From Betaproteobacteria bacterium (GTDB taxonomy: Bacteria > Pseudomonadota > Gammaproteobacteria > Burkholderiales > SG8-39), in NCBI GenBank assembly GCA_009693345.1, contig SHXL01000064.1:1-12888 (forward strand): 12,888 nucleotides of DNA, given 5' to 3'. The stretch's first letter is position 1; each line of letters opens with the position of its first letter. A model generated the notes under the pieces. That model was not told the DNA's origin. It worked only from the letters and a program-made list of their open reading frames with translations, and made no database searches. The position numbers were made by a program, and so were the translations under genes. This document shows, in pieces, positions 7,137 to 12,888 of the stretch.

Positions 7137-8840
7137 CTACGCCTTGCGAAGAAAGTCGAAATCGCAGCCGTGCTCGGCCTGCAGCACGTGGTCCATGTAG
7201 AGCTTGGCGTAGCCGCGCGCAGGCGGCGGCACCGGCGGTTTCCAGGCAGCTTTTCTTTTCGCCAGCTCGTTTTCAGGAACGAGCAGGTCAATCTTCCTCT
7301 CTTTGACTGAAAGCCTGATCCGGTCGCCGTTGCGCACCAGCGCGAGCGGCCCGCCGGCCGCGGCCTCGGGCGAGACGTGCAGCACGATGGTGCCGTAGGC
7401 CGTGCCGCTCATCCTCGCGTCCGAGATCCGCACCATGTCCTTCAGGCCAGCGCGCGCCAGTTTCTGGGGGATCGGAAGATAGCCCGCCTCCGGCATCGCG
7501 TAGCCGGACTTCGGGCCCGCGTTCTGCAGCACCATGAAATCCTCCGGCGTGATGTCGAGCGCGGGATCGTCGACGCGCGCCGCGAGATCATCCAGCGACG
7601 TGAACACCACCGCCCGCCCCTCGCGCTCGAACAGGTTGGCGTCGGCCGCCGAGCGTTTGAGGATCGCGCCGTTTGGCGCAAGCGTTCCGAACAGCGCCAC
7701 CAGCCCGCCCTCCTTCGCCAGCGGATCCGCGAGCGGCCGCACCACCGCGCGATCCACCCAGGCGCCCTCCTCGTGCGCCAGCCGCTCGCCGAGGGTCTCG
7801 CCGGTCACGGTCATGCACTCCAGGTGCAGCAGCGGCTTGAGTTCCCGCAGCACCGCGCCCACGCCGCCCGCGGCATACAGGTCCGACATGTAGAACTGGC
7901 CGGTCGGCTTCAGGTCCACCAGCACCGGCGTCGAGTCGGAAACTTCATTCAGGCGGTGCAGGTCGATCTTCACGCCGACCCGTCCGGCAATGGCGGTGAG
8001 GTGCACGATCGCATTGGTCGAGCCGCCGATCGCGAGCAGCACGCGGATCGCGTTTTCCACGGATTTCTGGTTAATGATCTGCGACGGACGGATGGGTTTC
8101 GCCACCAGTTCCACCGCGCGCCGGCCGCTCGCTTCGCCGGCGCGCAGCCGGTCGGCGTGCACCGCGGGAATTGCCGCGCTGCCCGGCAGCGCCATACCGA
8201 GCGCTTCGGCCAGCGCCGCCATGGTGGACGCCGTGCCCATCACGGCGCAGGTGCCTGCGGTCGTGGCGAGATTGCCTTCGACTTCCGCGATGCCGGCGGC
8301 ATCCACCTTCCCCGCGCGATGCATGGCCCAGAAGCGGCGGCAATCAGTGCAGGCACCGAGCCGCTCACCCTTGTAGGAGGTCGGCATCATCGGCCCCGCC
8401 AGCAGCTGCACCGCGGGCACGTCGGCGCTCGCCGCGCCCATCAGCTGCGCCGGCACGGTCTTGTCGCAACCGCCCACCAGCACCACCGCGTCCATCGGCT
8501 GCGCGCGGACCATTTCCTCGACGTCCATCGCCATCAGGTTGCGGAACATCATCGAGGTCGGGCTGAGGAAAACCTCCCCTAGCGACGTGGTGGGAAATTC
8601 GATCGGCAGCCCGCCCGCGGCGAGCACGCCGCGCTTTACCGCCTCTATCAGCTCCGGGAAATGGCGGTGGCAGTTGTTGAAGCCGCTGCGCGAATCGGCG
8701 ATCCCGACCACCGGGCGCGCCAGCAATTCGCCCGAGTAGCCCATGCTCTTGGCGAACGAGCGCCGCAGATAAAGCGAGAACGCCGGATCGCCGTAGTTGG
8801 TGAGTCCGCGGGCAAGGCCGTGCTTCGAAGATTGTGTCAT
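7137..8840 (-). CDS. IlvD/Edd family dehydratase, L-arabinonate dehydratase-like
   Basis: A 567-residue dehydratase that would remove water from a sugar acid to give a 2-keto-3-deoxy acid, using a [2Fe-2S] cluster and Mg2+. The three expected cluster cysteines are present: Cys57 in GFNNCHRH, Cys125 in VGGCDKTVPAQ and Cys198 in TAGTCAVMGTAS. The C-terminal swivel domain shows SDARMSGTAYGTIVLHVSPE. The opening GLTNYGDPAFSLYLRRSF and SMGYSG are typical of the pentonate/arabinonate branch rather than of IlvD (dihydroxy-acid dehydratase) or 6-phosphogluconate dehydratase. The exact sugar acid is uncertain, and no other pentonate-pathway genes are in the window. The ATG at 8840 has AAAGG about 8 bases upstream. 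It is divergent from the methyltransferase gene and may share the control region at 8866-8922. Confidence 0.9.
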   Translation of the reverse strand: MTQSSKHGLARGLTNYGDPAFSLYLRRSFAKSMGYSGELLARPVVGIADSRSGFNNCHRHFPELIEAVKRGVLAAGGLPIEFPTTSLGEVFLSPTSMMFRNLMAMDVEEMVRAQPMDAVVLVGGCDKTVPAQLMGAASADVPAVQLLAGPMMPTSYKGERLGACTDCRRFWAMHRAGKVDAAGIAEVEGNLATTAGTCAVMGTASTMAALAEALGMALPGSAAIPAVHADRLRAGEASGRRAVELVAKPIRPSQIINQKSVENAIRVLLAIGGSTNAIVHLTAIAGRVGVKIDLHRLNEVSDSTPVLVDLKPTGQFYMSDLYAAGGVGAVLRELKPLLHLECMTVTGETLGERLAHEEGAWVDRAVVRPLADPLAKEGGLVALFGTLAPNGAILKRSAADANLFEREGRAVVFTSLDDLAARVDDPALDITPEDFMVLQNAGPKSGYAMPEAGYLPIPQKLARAGLKDMVRISDARMSGTAYGTIVLHVSPEAAAGGPLALVRNGDRIRLSVKERKIDLLVPENELAKRKAAWKPPVPPPARGYAKLYMDHVLQAEHGCDFDFLRKA

Positions 8841-8865
8841 TCTGTAAGCCTTTGATTTTTATAGA

Positions 8866-8922
8866 TGGGCAATATCCCACCTATTTATCCTATCCAGTTG
8901 TGGTTGCGATCCCACAATCCCA
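8866..8922. promoter_or_regulatory. Putative operator region with repeated ATCCCA and inverted repeats
   Basis: The 113-bp gap between the divergent dehydratase and methyltransferase genes contains three same-direction copies of ATCCCA at 8874-8879, 8909-8914 and 8917-8922. The first two extend to TGG-N5-ATCCCA (8866-8879 and 8901-8914), with starts 35 bp apart. The first is also an imperfect palindrome (TGGG-N6-CCCA). The second lies in an exact inverted repeat TTGTGG-N8-CCACAA at 8898-8917. This arrangement fits binding of a dimeric regulator acting on both genes. No regulator gene is in the window and no strong -35/-10 pair was found. Confidence 0.45.
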
Positions 8923-8937
8923 GTCGTACTGTCCGGC

Positions 8938-8944
8938 AAGGAGG
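8938..8944 (+). promoter_or_regulatory. Ribosome binding site that sets the methyltransferase start
   Basis: AAGGAGG lies nine bases upstream of ATG 8954. It supports this start over the in-frame GTG at 8834, which would overlap the divergent dehydratase gene and place the 40 extra residues over the intergenic repeats. Confidence 0.75.
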
Positions 8945-8953
8945 AAGGGTTGC

Positions 8954-10378
8954 ATGGAAGCGATCGCGGAGCAAGGCGGCACCCTGCTGGAGAGCATCGC
9001 GGCGTTCTGCCGCGGCAGCGGCATCGCGGAGTCCACCTTCGGCCGCCGGGCGGTGAATGACGGCAAATTCGTCGCGCGTTTGCGCGATGGCGCCCGCATC
9101 ACGCCCGAGACGCTCGACCGCGTCACCACCTTTCTCGAACGCCACGGCGCGAGCGCACCCGCGACACCGCCTGAATTGCGCCAGCTGATCCGCATCGCAC
9201 CGCTGCCAGACGGCGTCCCGCAAAGCACCAGCGCGCCGCATTTGGGCGATGGTGCTCCATCACGCAATTTCCGTTTCTTCGACAATCGGCAAAAGTACCT
9301 GCTCTTTGTCAACACCTGCAGCGAGAAGGAAACCGTGGCGCGGCGCGTGGGCATGGAACTCGCGCATATCCACCCGCGCCCGCCCGCGATCCGCGTGTTC
9401 GACGCCGGCATGGGCGACGGCTCGGTGCTGTCGCGCGTGATGCGCGAGATGCACCGGCGCTTCCCCACCCGGCCGTTCTATTTCGTCGGCAAGGAGATCA
9501 GCCTCGAGGACGTGCGGCTGTCGCTCGACAAGATGCCGGACCGCTTCTACGAGCATCCGGCGACCGTGATGATCGTCACCAACATGTATTACACGGAAGC
9601 GCCGTGGCTGGTGCCCAGGTCAGTCAGCGCGGCGACTTCGCTGGTGTGGCACGAAGTCGGCCTCACCGGCACCACGGCGCACGAGTTCAGCGAGCAGATT
9701 GCGGCGCTGGAGCCGTTCCTCGCGAAAAACTGGCAGGCGCGCCACAGCGCCAAGACCGGCAATCCGATCTACGAACGCCCGGTGGCGCTGGTGCTTTACC
9801 GGGACGATTTCCGCTTCATGCTCGACGAGGCGATCCCGAAACGGGGCAAGGCGCGCGCCGACTACGACCTGGTGATCGCTTCGCAGCCTTATCGCGCGCG
9901 CGTGCCGGTGGAGTTCAAGGCATCCAGAGTCATCGGCCCGCTCGCCCGCGCGCTCGGGCCCGGCGGCCGGCTGCTTGGCATCCATTCCTGCGGCCGCGAT
10001 CCGGGCCTGGAGATCGTGCGCAAGATCTGGCCCGACGAGAATCCCTTCACCACTGGACGGCACGACCTGCTGCGCGCGGTGCGCACCGAGCTCGGCAACG
10101 AAGCGCGCCATTTCAATTTCAATTCCTATTCGGATGCGCGCGCCGTGTTCCGCTACGACATGCACACGCTGCCCACCGAGATTGCCGAAAGCATCGGCAC
10201 CTCGACGCTGTTCGCCGCCTGGAACGCCGCGGTGTACGTGGCGCAGATCGACGACGAGCGCCTCGCCCGCGTGGTGGGCGAGCGCAAGTACCTCGATGCC
10301 ACGCGCGACGTGCTGCAAGCGCATGGCGGCCTCTGGTTCCTGGACGAATCGTATGTCGTTTCTCGAAAACGCGGCTGA
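8954..10378 (+). CDS. SAM-dependent methyltransferase with N-terminal helical (DNA-binding-like) domain
   Basis: A 474-residue protein in three parts. Residues about 10-65 form a helical domain (SIAAFCRGSGIAESTFGRRA, then VNDGKFVARLRDGARITPET) of a type I associate with small proteobacterial HTH-like domains. A class I methyltransferase core follows: motif I IRVFDAGMGDGSVL at 146-159, a possible ribose-binding Glu181 in GKEISLED, YDLVIASQPY at 304-313 as a motif IV-like loop, and LGPGGRLLGIHSCG at 334-347 as a late core strand. A region of about 90 residues (210-300) sits between the second and third parts. The C-terminal part (about 360-474) is unrecognised. The substrate could be a small molecule, protein or nucleic acid. 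It overlaps the downstream reductase gene by 26 bp, pointing to a joint role in one-carbon transfer. Confidence 0.75.
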   Translation: MEAIAEQGGTLLESIAAFCRGSGIAESTFGRRAVNDGKFVARLRDGARITPETLDRVTTFLERHGASAPATPPELRQLIRIAPLPDGVPQSTSAPHLGDGAPSRNFRFFDNRQKYLLFVNTCSEKETVARRVGMELAHIHPRPPAIRVFDAGMGDGSVLSRVMREMHRRFPTRPFYFVGKEISLEDVRLSLDKMPDRFYEHPATVMIVTNMYYTEAPWLVPRSVSAATSLVWHEVGLTGTTAHEFSEQIAALEPFLAKNWQARHSAKTGNPIYERPVALVLYRDDFRFMLDEAIPKRGKARADYDLVIASQPYRARVPVEFKASRVIGPLARALGPGGRLLGIHSCGRDPGLEIVRKIWPDENPFTTGRHDLLRAVRTELGNEARHFNFNSYSDARAVFRYDMHTLPTEIAESIGTSTLFAAWNAAVYVAQIDDERLARVVGERKYLDATRDVLQAHGGLWFLDESYVVSRKRG

Positions 10379-11276
10379 CGCCGGCCGTTCCGTGGATCGC
10401 CCGGCGGTCGCACGCACCGCGTCGATCGCCGCTGAACTGGTGTCCGGCGGCTCCCTCGAAATGGGCGCGCACCGTCCGCAGGACGCGCGCGACATCGCCG
10501 CGCTGCTGCCGGCGGGCACGCCGGTCTACATCAATCACCTGCCGCGCCACAAGCTGCTCGACACGCTGCCCACCCTGATCGCGGTGCGCGAGGCGGGCCT
10601 GGAGCCGATCCCGCACATCGCCGCGCGCCGCGTCAAGGACCGCGCCGAATTCCAGGCCTTCCTCACGCGTGCGGTCGGCGATGCGGGCGTTCGGAAAGCG
10701 TTGATACTTGGCGGTGACGAACCCGAAGCGCTCGGCGACTACGCCGACAGCGCGGCGCTGCTCCGGGAGGGCCTGCTCGCCGCCTCGGGGCTGCGCGAGA
10801 TCGGGCTGCCTGGCTACCCGGAGGGCCACCCGCGCATTCCACGCGCCGTGCTGGACAGTTCTTTCGCCGAGAAGCTGTCGCTCGCAGCCCGCCAGGGCCT
10901 GGGTACCTACATCGTCACCCAGTTCTCCTTCGCCCCGGCGCGCGTGATCGAGTATTGCGCGGGGCTGGCGCGCACCGCGCCCGCCGTGCCGATCTACGTC
11001 GGCCTCGCGGGACCGACCAATCCGGTCGCGCTGCTGCGCTTCGCGCAGCGCTGCGGGGTCAGTGCCTCGCTGAGGGCGTTGCGGGCGCAAGGGATGGAAG
11101 CGGTTCGCCTCGTGACCCATACCGATCCGGAGCAGCAACTGTCTGCGCTGGCGCGCTACTGCGCGGTCCACGCCGAGTGCAACGTGGTCGGCGTGCACTT
11201 GTTCACTTTTGGCGGCGTCACGTCGGCCGCCAAATGGATGAACCGGTACATTTCCTCCCTCGGGAGTCCCGCCTAG
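10353..11276 (+). CDS. Methylenetetrahydrofolate reductase family protein (divergent MetF-like)
   Basis: A 307-residue flavoprotein-type TIM barrel of the MTHFR family, which interconverts 5,10-methylene- and 5-methyl-tetrahydrofolate. Correspondences with E. coli MetF are visible: Glu36 in SLEMGAHRP (the catalytic-glutamate position), PHIAARR with His88, LGGDEPE with Asp122, PGYPEGHP at 153-160, EKLSLAARQGLGTYIVTQFS with Lys174 and Gln190, and VGLAGPTNPVALLRFA. It differs from housekeeping MetF where VTYGA is expected: here PVYINHLPRH. This suggests a dedicated one-carbon or demethylation role, perhaps running in the oxidising direction. ATG 10353 is chosen because it gives family length; it lies inside the 3' end of the methyltransferase gene, so translation is probably coupled. 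No strong ribosome site is visible. Confidence 0.85.
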   Translation: MSFLENAADAGRSVDRPAVARTASIAAELVSGGSLEMGAHRPQDARDIAALLPAGTPVYINHLPRHKLLDTLPTLIAVREAGLEPIPHIAARRVKDRAEFQAFLTRAVGDAGVRKALILGGDEPEALGDYADSAALLREGLLAASGLREIGLPGYPEGHPRIPRAVLDSSFAEKLSLAARQGLGTYIVTQFSFAPARVIEYCAGLARTAPAVPIYVGLAGPTNPVALLRFAQRCGVSASLRALRAQGMEAVRLVTHTDPEQQLSALARYCAVHAECNVVGVHLFTFGGVTSAAKWMNRYISSLGSPA

Positions 11277-11326
11277 CTCCAGACTTCGCTACCGCCTCGA
11301 GAGCCCTTTAGGCAGAGGAACTCGGC

Positions 11327-11606
11327 CTACAGCCGCCACAAGGCCGGAAAGGTCCCGCGGCTCATGTATTCGCAACCGTGCTTCTTGAGAAACGCTTGAA
11401 GCGGTTGATGAGGAATTCTCTTTAGCTTCCCGAAATTTGTATCTTCGTTGTAGTCCTTTCCCTCACTCTCCTTGCGCCCATACTCGAGAGTAAGAGTTTC
11501 TCCACGCTCAATTTTTTGTCGACCCTTCGTCGAAAGAATGACCGGAGTTTCATAGTTGCCAAACCATTGGGCTTCCCCCGATATTCCGGACACTTTTGAT
11601 AGGTTC
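11327..11606 (-). pseudogene. 3' part of an unknown gene interrupted by the insertion sequence
   Basis: This minus-strand frame is open from the element boundary to a TAG at 11329-11327. It covers about 92 codons, including LSKVSGISGEAQWFGNYETP, RGETLTLEYGRKESEG and KHGCEYMSRGTFPALWRL. Base composition is clearly lower in G+C than the upstream genes, suggesting acquired DNA. A GTG at 11593 could serve as a start, but the frame reads back into the element without a stop at the boundary. The frame at 12812-12886 joins it exactly if the element and four bases are removed. I do not recognise the protein. Confidence 0.6.
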
Positions 11607-11619
11607 TGACCTGCCCAGG
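11607..11619 (+). repeat. Terminal inverted repeat at the orfB end
   Basis: TGACCTGCCCAGG is identical to the reverse complement of 12799-12811. Similarity continues imperfectly for about 25 more bases on both ends, with GGACCA and ACTTGA shared. An outside C (11606, and G at 12812) also matches, giving a 14-bp perfect core. Confidence 0.93.
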
Positions 11620-11636
11620 GATCTTTGGACCATTGG

Positions 11637-12485
11637 CTACTTGAGGATGGCCCCCGGGTTGGTGGAATCGTAACGCGTCTTGAACTCGATCGGTGTAAGG
11701 TCGTTCAGACTTGAATGTGGACGGACATGGTTAAAGTGCTGGCGCCAGGTTTCGATCACGACGCGCGCCTCCTCGCGGCTGCGGAACCATTCGAGCGACA
11801 GGCACTCGTCGCGGAACTTGCCGTTGAAGCTCTCGTTGTCGCCGTTCTGCCACGGTTTGCCCGGATCGATGTGCGCCGTGTCGATGCCCGAATCTGCAAG
11901 CCAAGTGAGGATTGCGTGGCTGACGAATTCCGCGCCATTGTCCGAGCGCAGGAAACGCGGTGCGCCGCGCGCCGAGACCAGCCGGGTCAGAACCTCGATC
12001 ACACGACCGGAACGAATCGACCCGGCCACGTCAATCGCCAGGCACTCGCGGGTGAACTCATCGATGACGGTGAGGCACTTGATCTGCTGGCCGCTCGCGC
12101 TGGCGTCGAACACGAAGTCGTAGGCCCAGACGTGGTTGGGACCAAATGCCGGCAGGGGCCGCGGCCGTGATGTGGCTGCACGCCGGCGAGGCCTTCTACG
12201 GGGCAGTTGCAGCCCCTCCAGGCGCCACAGGCGGTGTGCCCGGTGCCTGCTCATGCCATGACCTTCTCTTCTCAGGAACACGCGAATCCTCCTGTAGCCG
12301 TAGCGTGGATACTGCGCCGCCAGGCGCTTCATTGCTTCCAGCGCCGGGCGATCGCGCTCGGCGCGCACCGACACATAGTCAAGGCCCGAACGGGCGATTT
12401 CGATCAGCTCGCAAGCGCGCCGCTTCGACAGGCCGCGCTCGCACGCGAGCGCAACCTGCTCGCGGCGTGCCTGCGAGCTCACCAC
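11637..12485 (-). CDS. IS3-family transposase OrfB (DDE catalytic subunit)
   Basis: A 282-residue transposase B part. It contains an HTH_21-like region (about 45-95, PRYGYRRIRVFLRREGHGMS) and an integrase core (about 110-270). The catalytic triad is intact: Asp123 in WAYDFVFD, Asp182 in RSDNGAEF and Glu218 in DNESFNGKFRDECLS, with 35 residues between the second Asp and the Glu, the DD(35)E spacing of IS3 elements. Its frame begins at GTG 12485, overlapping orfA by 7 bp in the -1 frame. In this family OrfA and OrfB are usually joined by -1 frameshifting to make the active OrfAB transposase. The protein appears functional. Confidence 0.93.
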   Translation of the reverse strand: MVSSQARREQVALACERGLSKRRACELIEIARSGLDYVSVRAERDRPALEAMKRLAAQYPRYGYRRIRVFLRREGHGMSRHRAHRLWRLEGLQLPRRRPRRRAATSRPRPLPAFGPNHVWAYDFVFDASASGQQIKCLTVIDEFTRECLAIDVAGSIRSGRVIEVLTRLVSARGAPRFLRSDNGAEFVSHAILTWLADSGIDTAHIDPGKPWQNGDNESFNGKFRDECLSLEWFRSREEARVVIETWRQHFNHVRPHSSLNDLTPIEFKTRYDSTNPGAILK

Positions 12486-12742
12486 TTTCGGCGGTTGATC
12501 TCCTTCATGGTGTCGATCTCAAGATCGCGCTCGGCGACGAGCTTCTTGAGCTTCGCGTTCTCGATCTCGAGCTGACGCAGACGCCTGACATCGGCGAGCT
12601 GCAATTCGCCGAAACGGCGCCTCCAGGTGTAGATCGCCTGGGCGCTGACCTTGTGCTTCCTGGCGACCTCGGGGACGGGCACCTTGTCGGCTTCCCGCAG
12701 GATCGCGACCATCTGCTCTTCAGTGAAACGACTCTTCTTCAT
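12479..12742 (-). CDS. IS3-family transposase OrfA (DNA-binding subunit)
   Basis: An 87-residue protein starting MKKSRFTEEQM. It has a helix-turn-helix (about 7-45, EVARKHKVSAQAIYTWRRRF) that recognises the element ends, and a leucine-zipper-like coiled coil (about 51-82, LRQLEIENAKLKKLVAERD) for multimerisation. I chose ATG 12742 rather than TTG 12778 because of the ribosome site just upstream and the standard family N-terminus and length. It ends by overlapping orfB. Confidence 0.93.
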   Translation of the reverse strand: MKKSRFTEEQMVAILREADKVPVPEVARKHKVSAQAIYTWRRRFGELQLADVRRLRQLEIENAKLKKLVAERDLEIDTMKEINRRKW

Positions 12743-12745
12743 GGG

Positions 12746-12751
12746 CTCCTC
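12746..12751 (-). promoter_or_regulatory. Ribosome binding site of orfA
   Basis: GAGGAG on the minus strand, three bases before ATG 12742; it decides the start against TTG 12778. Confidence 0.7.
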
Positions 12752-12798
12752 GCTGGTAGGCGGGAGCCATTCTCTCAAGTTACGATTGGTCCTAAGAA

Positions 12799-12811
12799 CC
12801 TGGGCAGGTCA
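12799..12811 (-). repeat. Terminal inverted repeat at the orfA end
   Basis: Reads TGACCTGCCCAGG on the minus strand, matching 11607-11619 exactly and marking the other boundary of the insertion sequence. Confidence 0.93.
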
Positions 12812-12886
12812 GTCGCCTCGCGATTCAACGTTGCGAATATCTATGGAAAAATTTGAGTACACCCCATCGCATTGAAGTTGTTCAAC
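12812..12886 (-). pseudogene. Upstream part of the gene interrupted by the insertion sequence (partial at window end)
   Basis: Only one of the three minus-strand frames is open here. Its 25 codons include CDGVYSNFSIDIRNVESRGD and end at the element boundary. Removing the element and the 4-bp flank 11603-11606 joins it in frame to the fragment at 11327-11606, reading ...NVESRGD-LSKVSGISGE.... Composition is low in G+C like that fragment. The start of the gene lies beyond the window. Confidence 0.5.
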
Positions 12887-12888
12887 TA

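Larger units (their letters stand above)
11607..12811 (-). mobile_element. IS3-family insertion sequence, IS407-type, complete
   Basis: A 1205-bp element with orfA and orfB in overlapping frames on the minus strand. It is bounded by inverted repeats that start TGACCTGCCCAGG on both ends, with TG...CA tips as usual for IS3. Both transposase frames are open. The 4-bp flanks are GTTC (11603-11606) and GTCG (12812-12815); only two positions agree, so a target duplication has decayed or been lost. It is inserted in a lower-GC gene of unknown function. The IS407 group assignment rests on the ends, orfA style and size. Confidence 0.92.

Noticed and set aside
7377..8582. Long plus-strand open frame opposite the dehydratase gene
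   Set aside because: It is rich in Arg, His and Gln, shows no motif, and is fully covered by an IlvD/Edd gene with all cluster cysteines.
8834..8953. GTG 8834 as start of the methyltransferase
   Set aside because: It would overlap the divergent dehydratase start and code through the repeat region; ATG 8954 has a strong AAGGAGG.
9975..10352. Upstream in-frame extension of the MTHFR gene
   Set aside because: The extension is Arg/Ser/Pro-rich antiframe text within the methyltransferase gene; ATG 10353 gives the family length.
9604..10578. Alternative plus-frame open reading across the methyltransferase/MTHFR junction
   Set aside because: It is Arg/Ala-rich with no motif, while the other two frames carry recognisable methyltransferase and MTHFR sequence.

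Overview
The window is high-GC DNA (roughly two thirds G+C by eye, dropping clearly after about 11330) from a proteobacterium, most likely a betaproteobacterium of the Burkholderiales type. The main clues are a 77-residue DUF3567-type protein and a 184-residue protein resembling an uncharacterised betaproteobacterial family. No rRNA, tRNA or CRISPR array was seen. Coding density is very high and gene boundaries are often overlapping or coupled.

Layout. (a) 41-3015, minus strand: a tight transcription unit running uncharacterised protein -> O-acetylhomoserine sulfhydrylase (metY) -> alpha/beta hydrolase -> a broken small TPR protein at the window edge. The gaps are 9 bp, then a TAATG overlap. 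(b) 3169-5358, plus strand: DUF3567 protein -> alkaline-phosphatase-superfamily phosphodiesterase -> PcaD-like alpha/beta hydrolase, the last two joined by an ATGA overlap. (c) 5345-6430, minus strand: a DUF2817/M14-type zinc metallopeptidase whose 3' end overlaps the end of block b by 14 bp. (d) 6525-7133, plus strand: a secreted Pro/Ala-rich protein of unknown function. (e) 7137-8840, minus strand: an IlvD/Edd-family sugar-acid dehydratase close to L-arabinonate dehydratase. (f) 8954-11276, plus strand, divergent from e: a SAM-dependent methyltransferase with an N-terminal helical DNA-binding-like domain, overlapping by 26 bp a divergent methylenetetrahydrofolate reductase homologue. The 113-bp region between e and f holds three ATCCCA repeats and two inverted repeats. 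(g) 11327-12888, minus strand: an intact IS3-family (IS407-type) element of 1205 bp with matching terminal inverted repeats, sitting inside a lower-GC gene of unknown function. Removing the element plus a 4-bp duplication joins the two flanks in frame.

How the parts may work together. Block a makes homocysteine from O-acetylhomoserine, but the roles of its partner genes are not evident. Block f is the best candidate for an undescribed function: two overlapping genes that could move a methyl or one-carbon unit between a substrate, SAM and folate, sharing a putative control region with a sugar-acid dehydratase. Block g is accessory DNA that has been disrupted. Bases 1-40 hold nothing I can identify.
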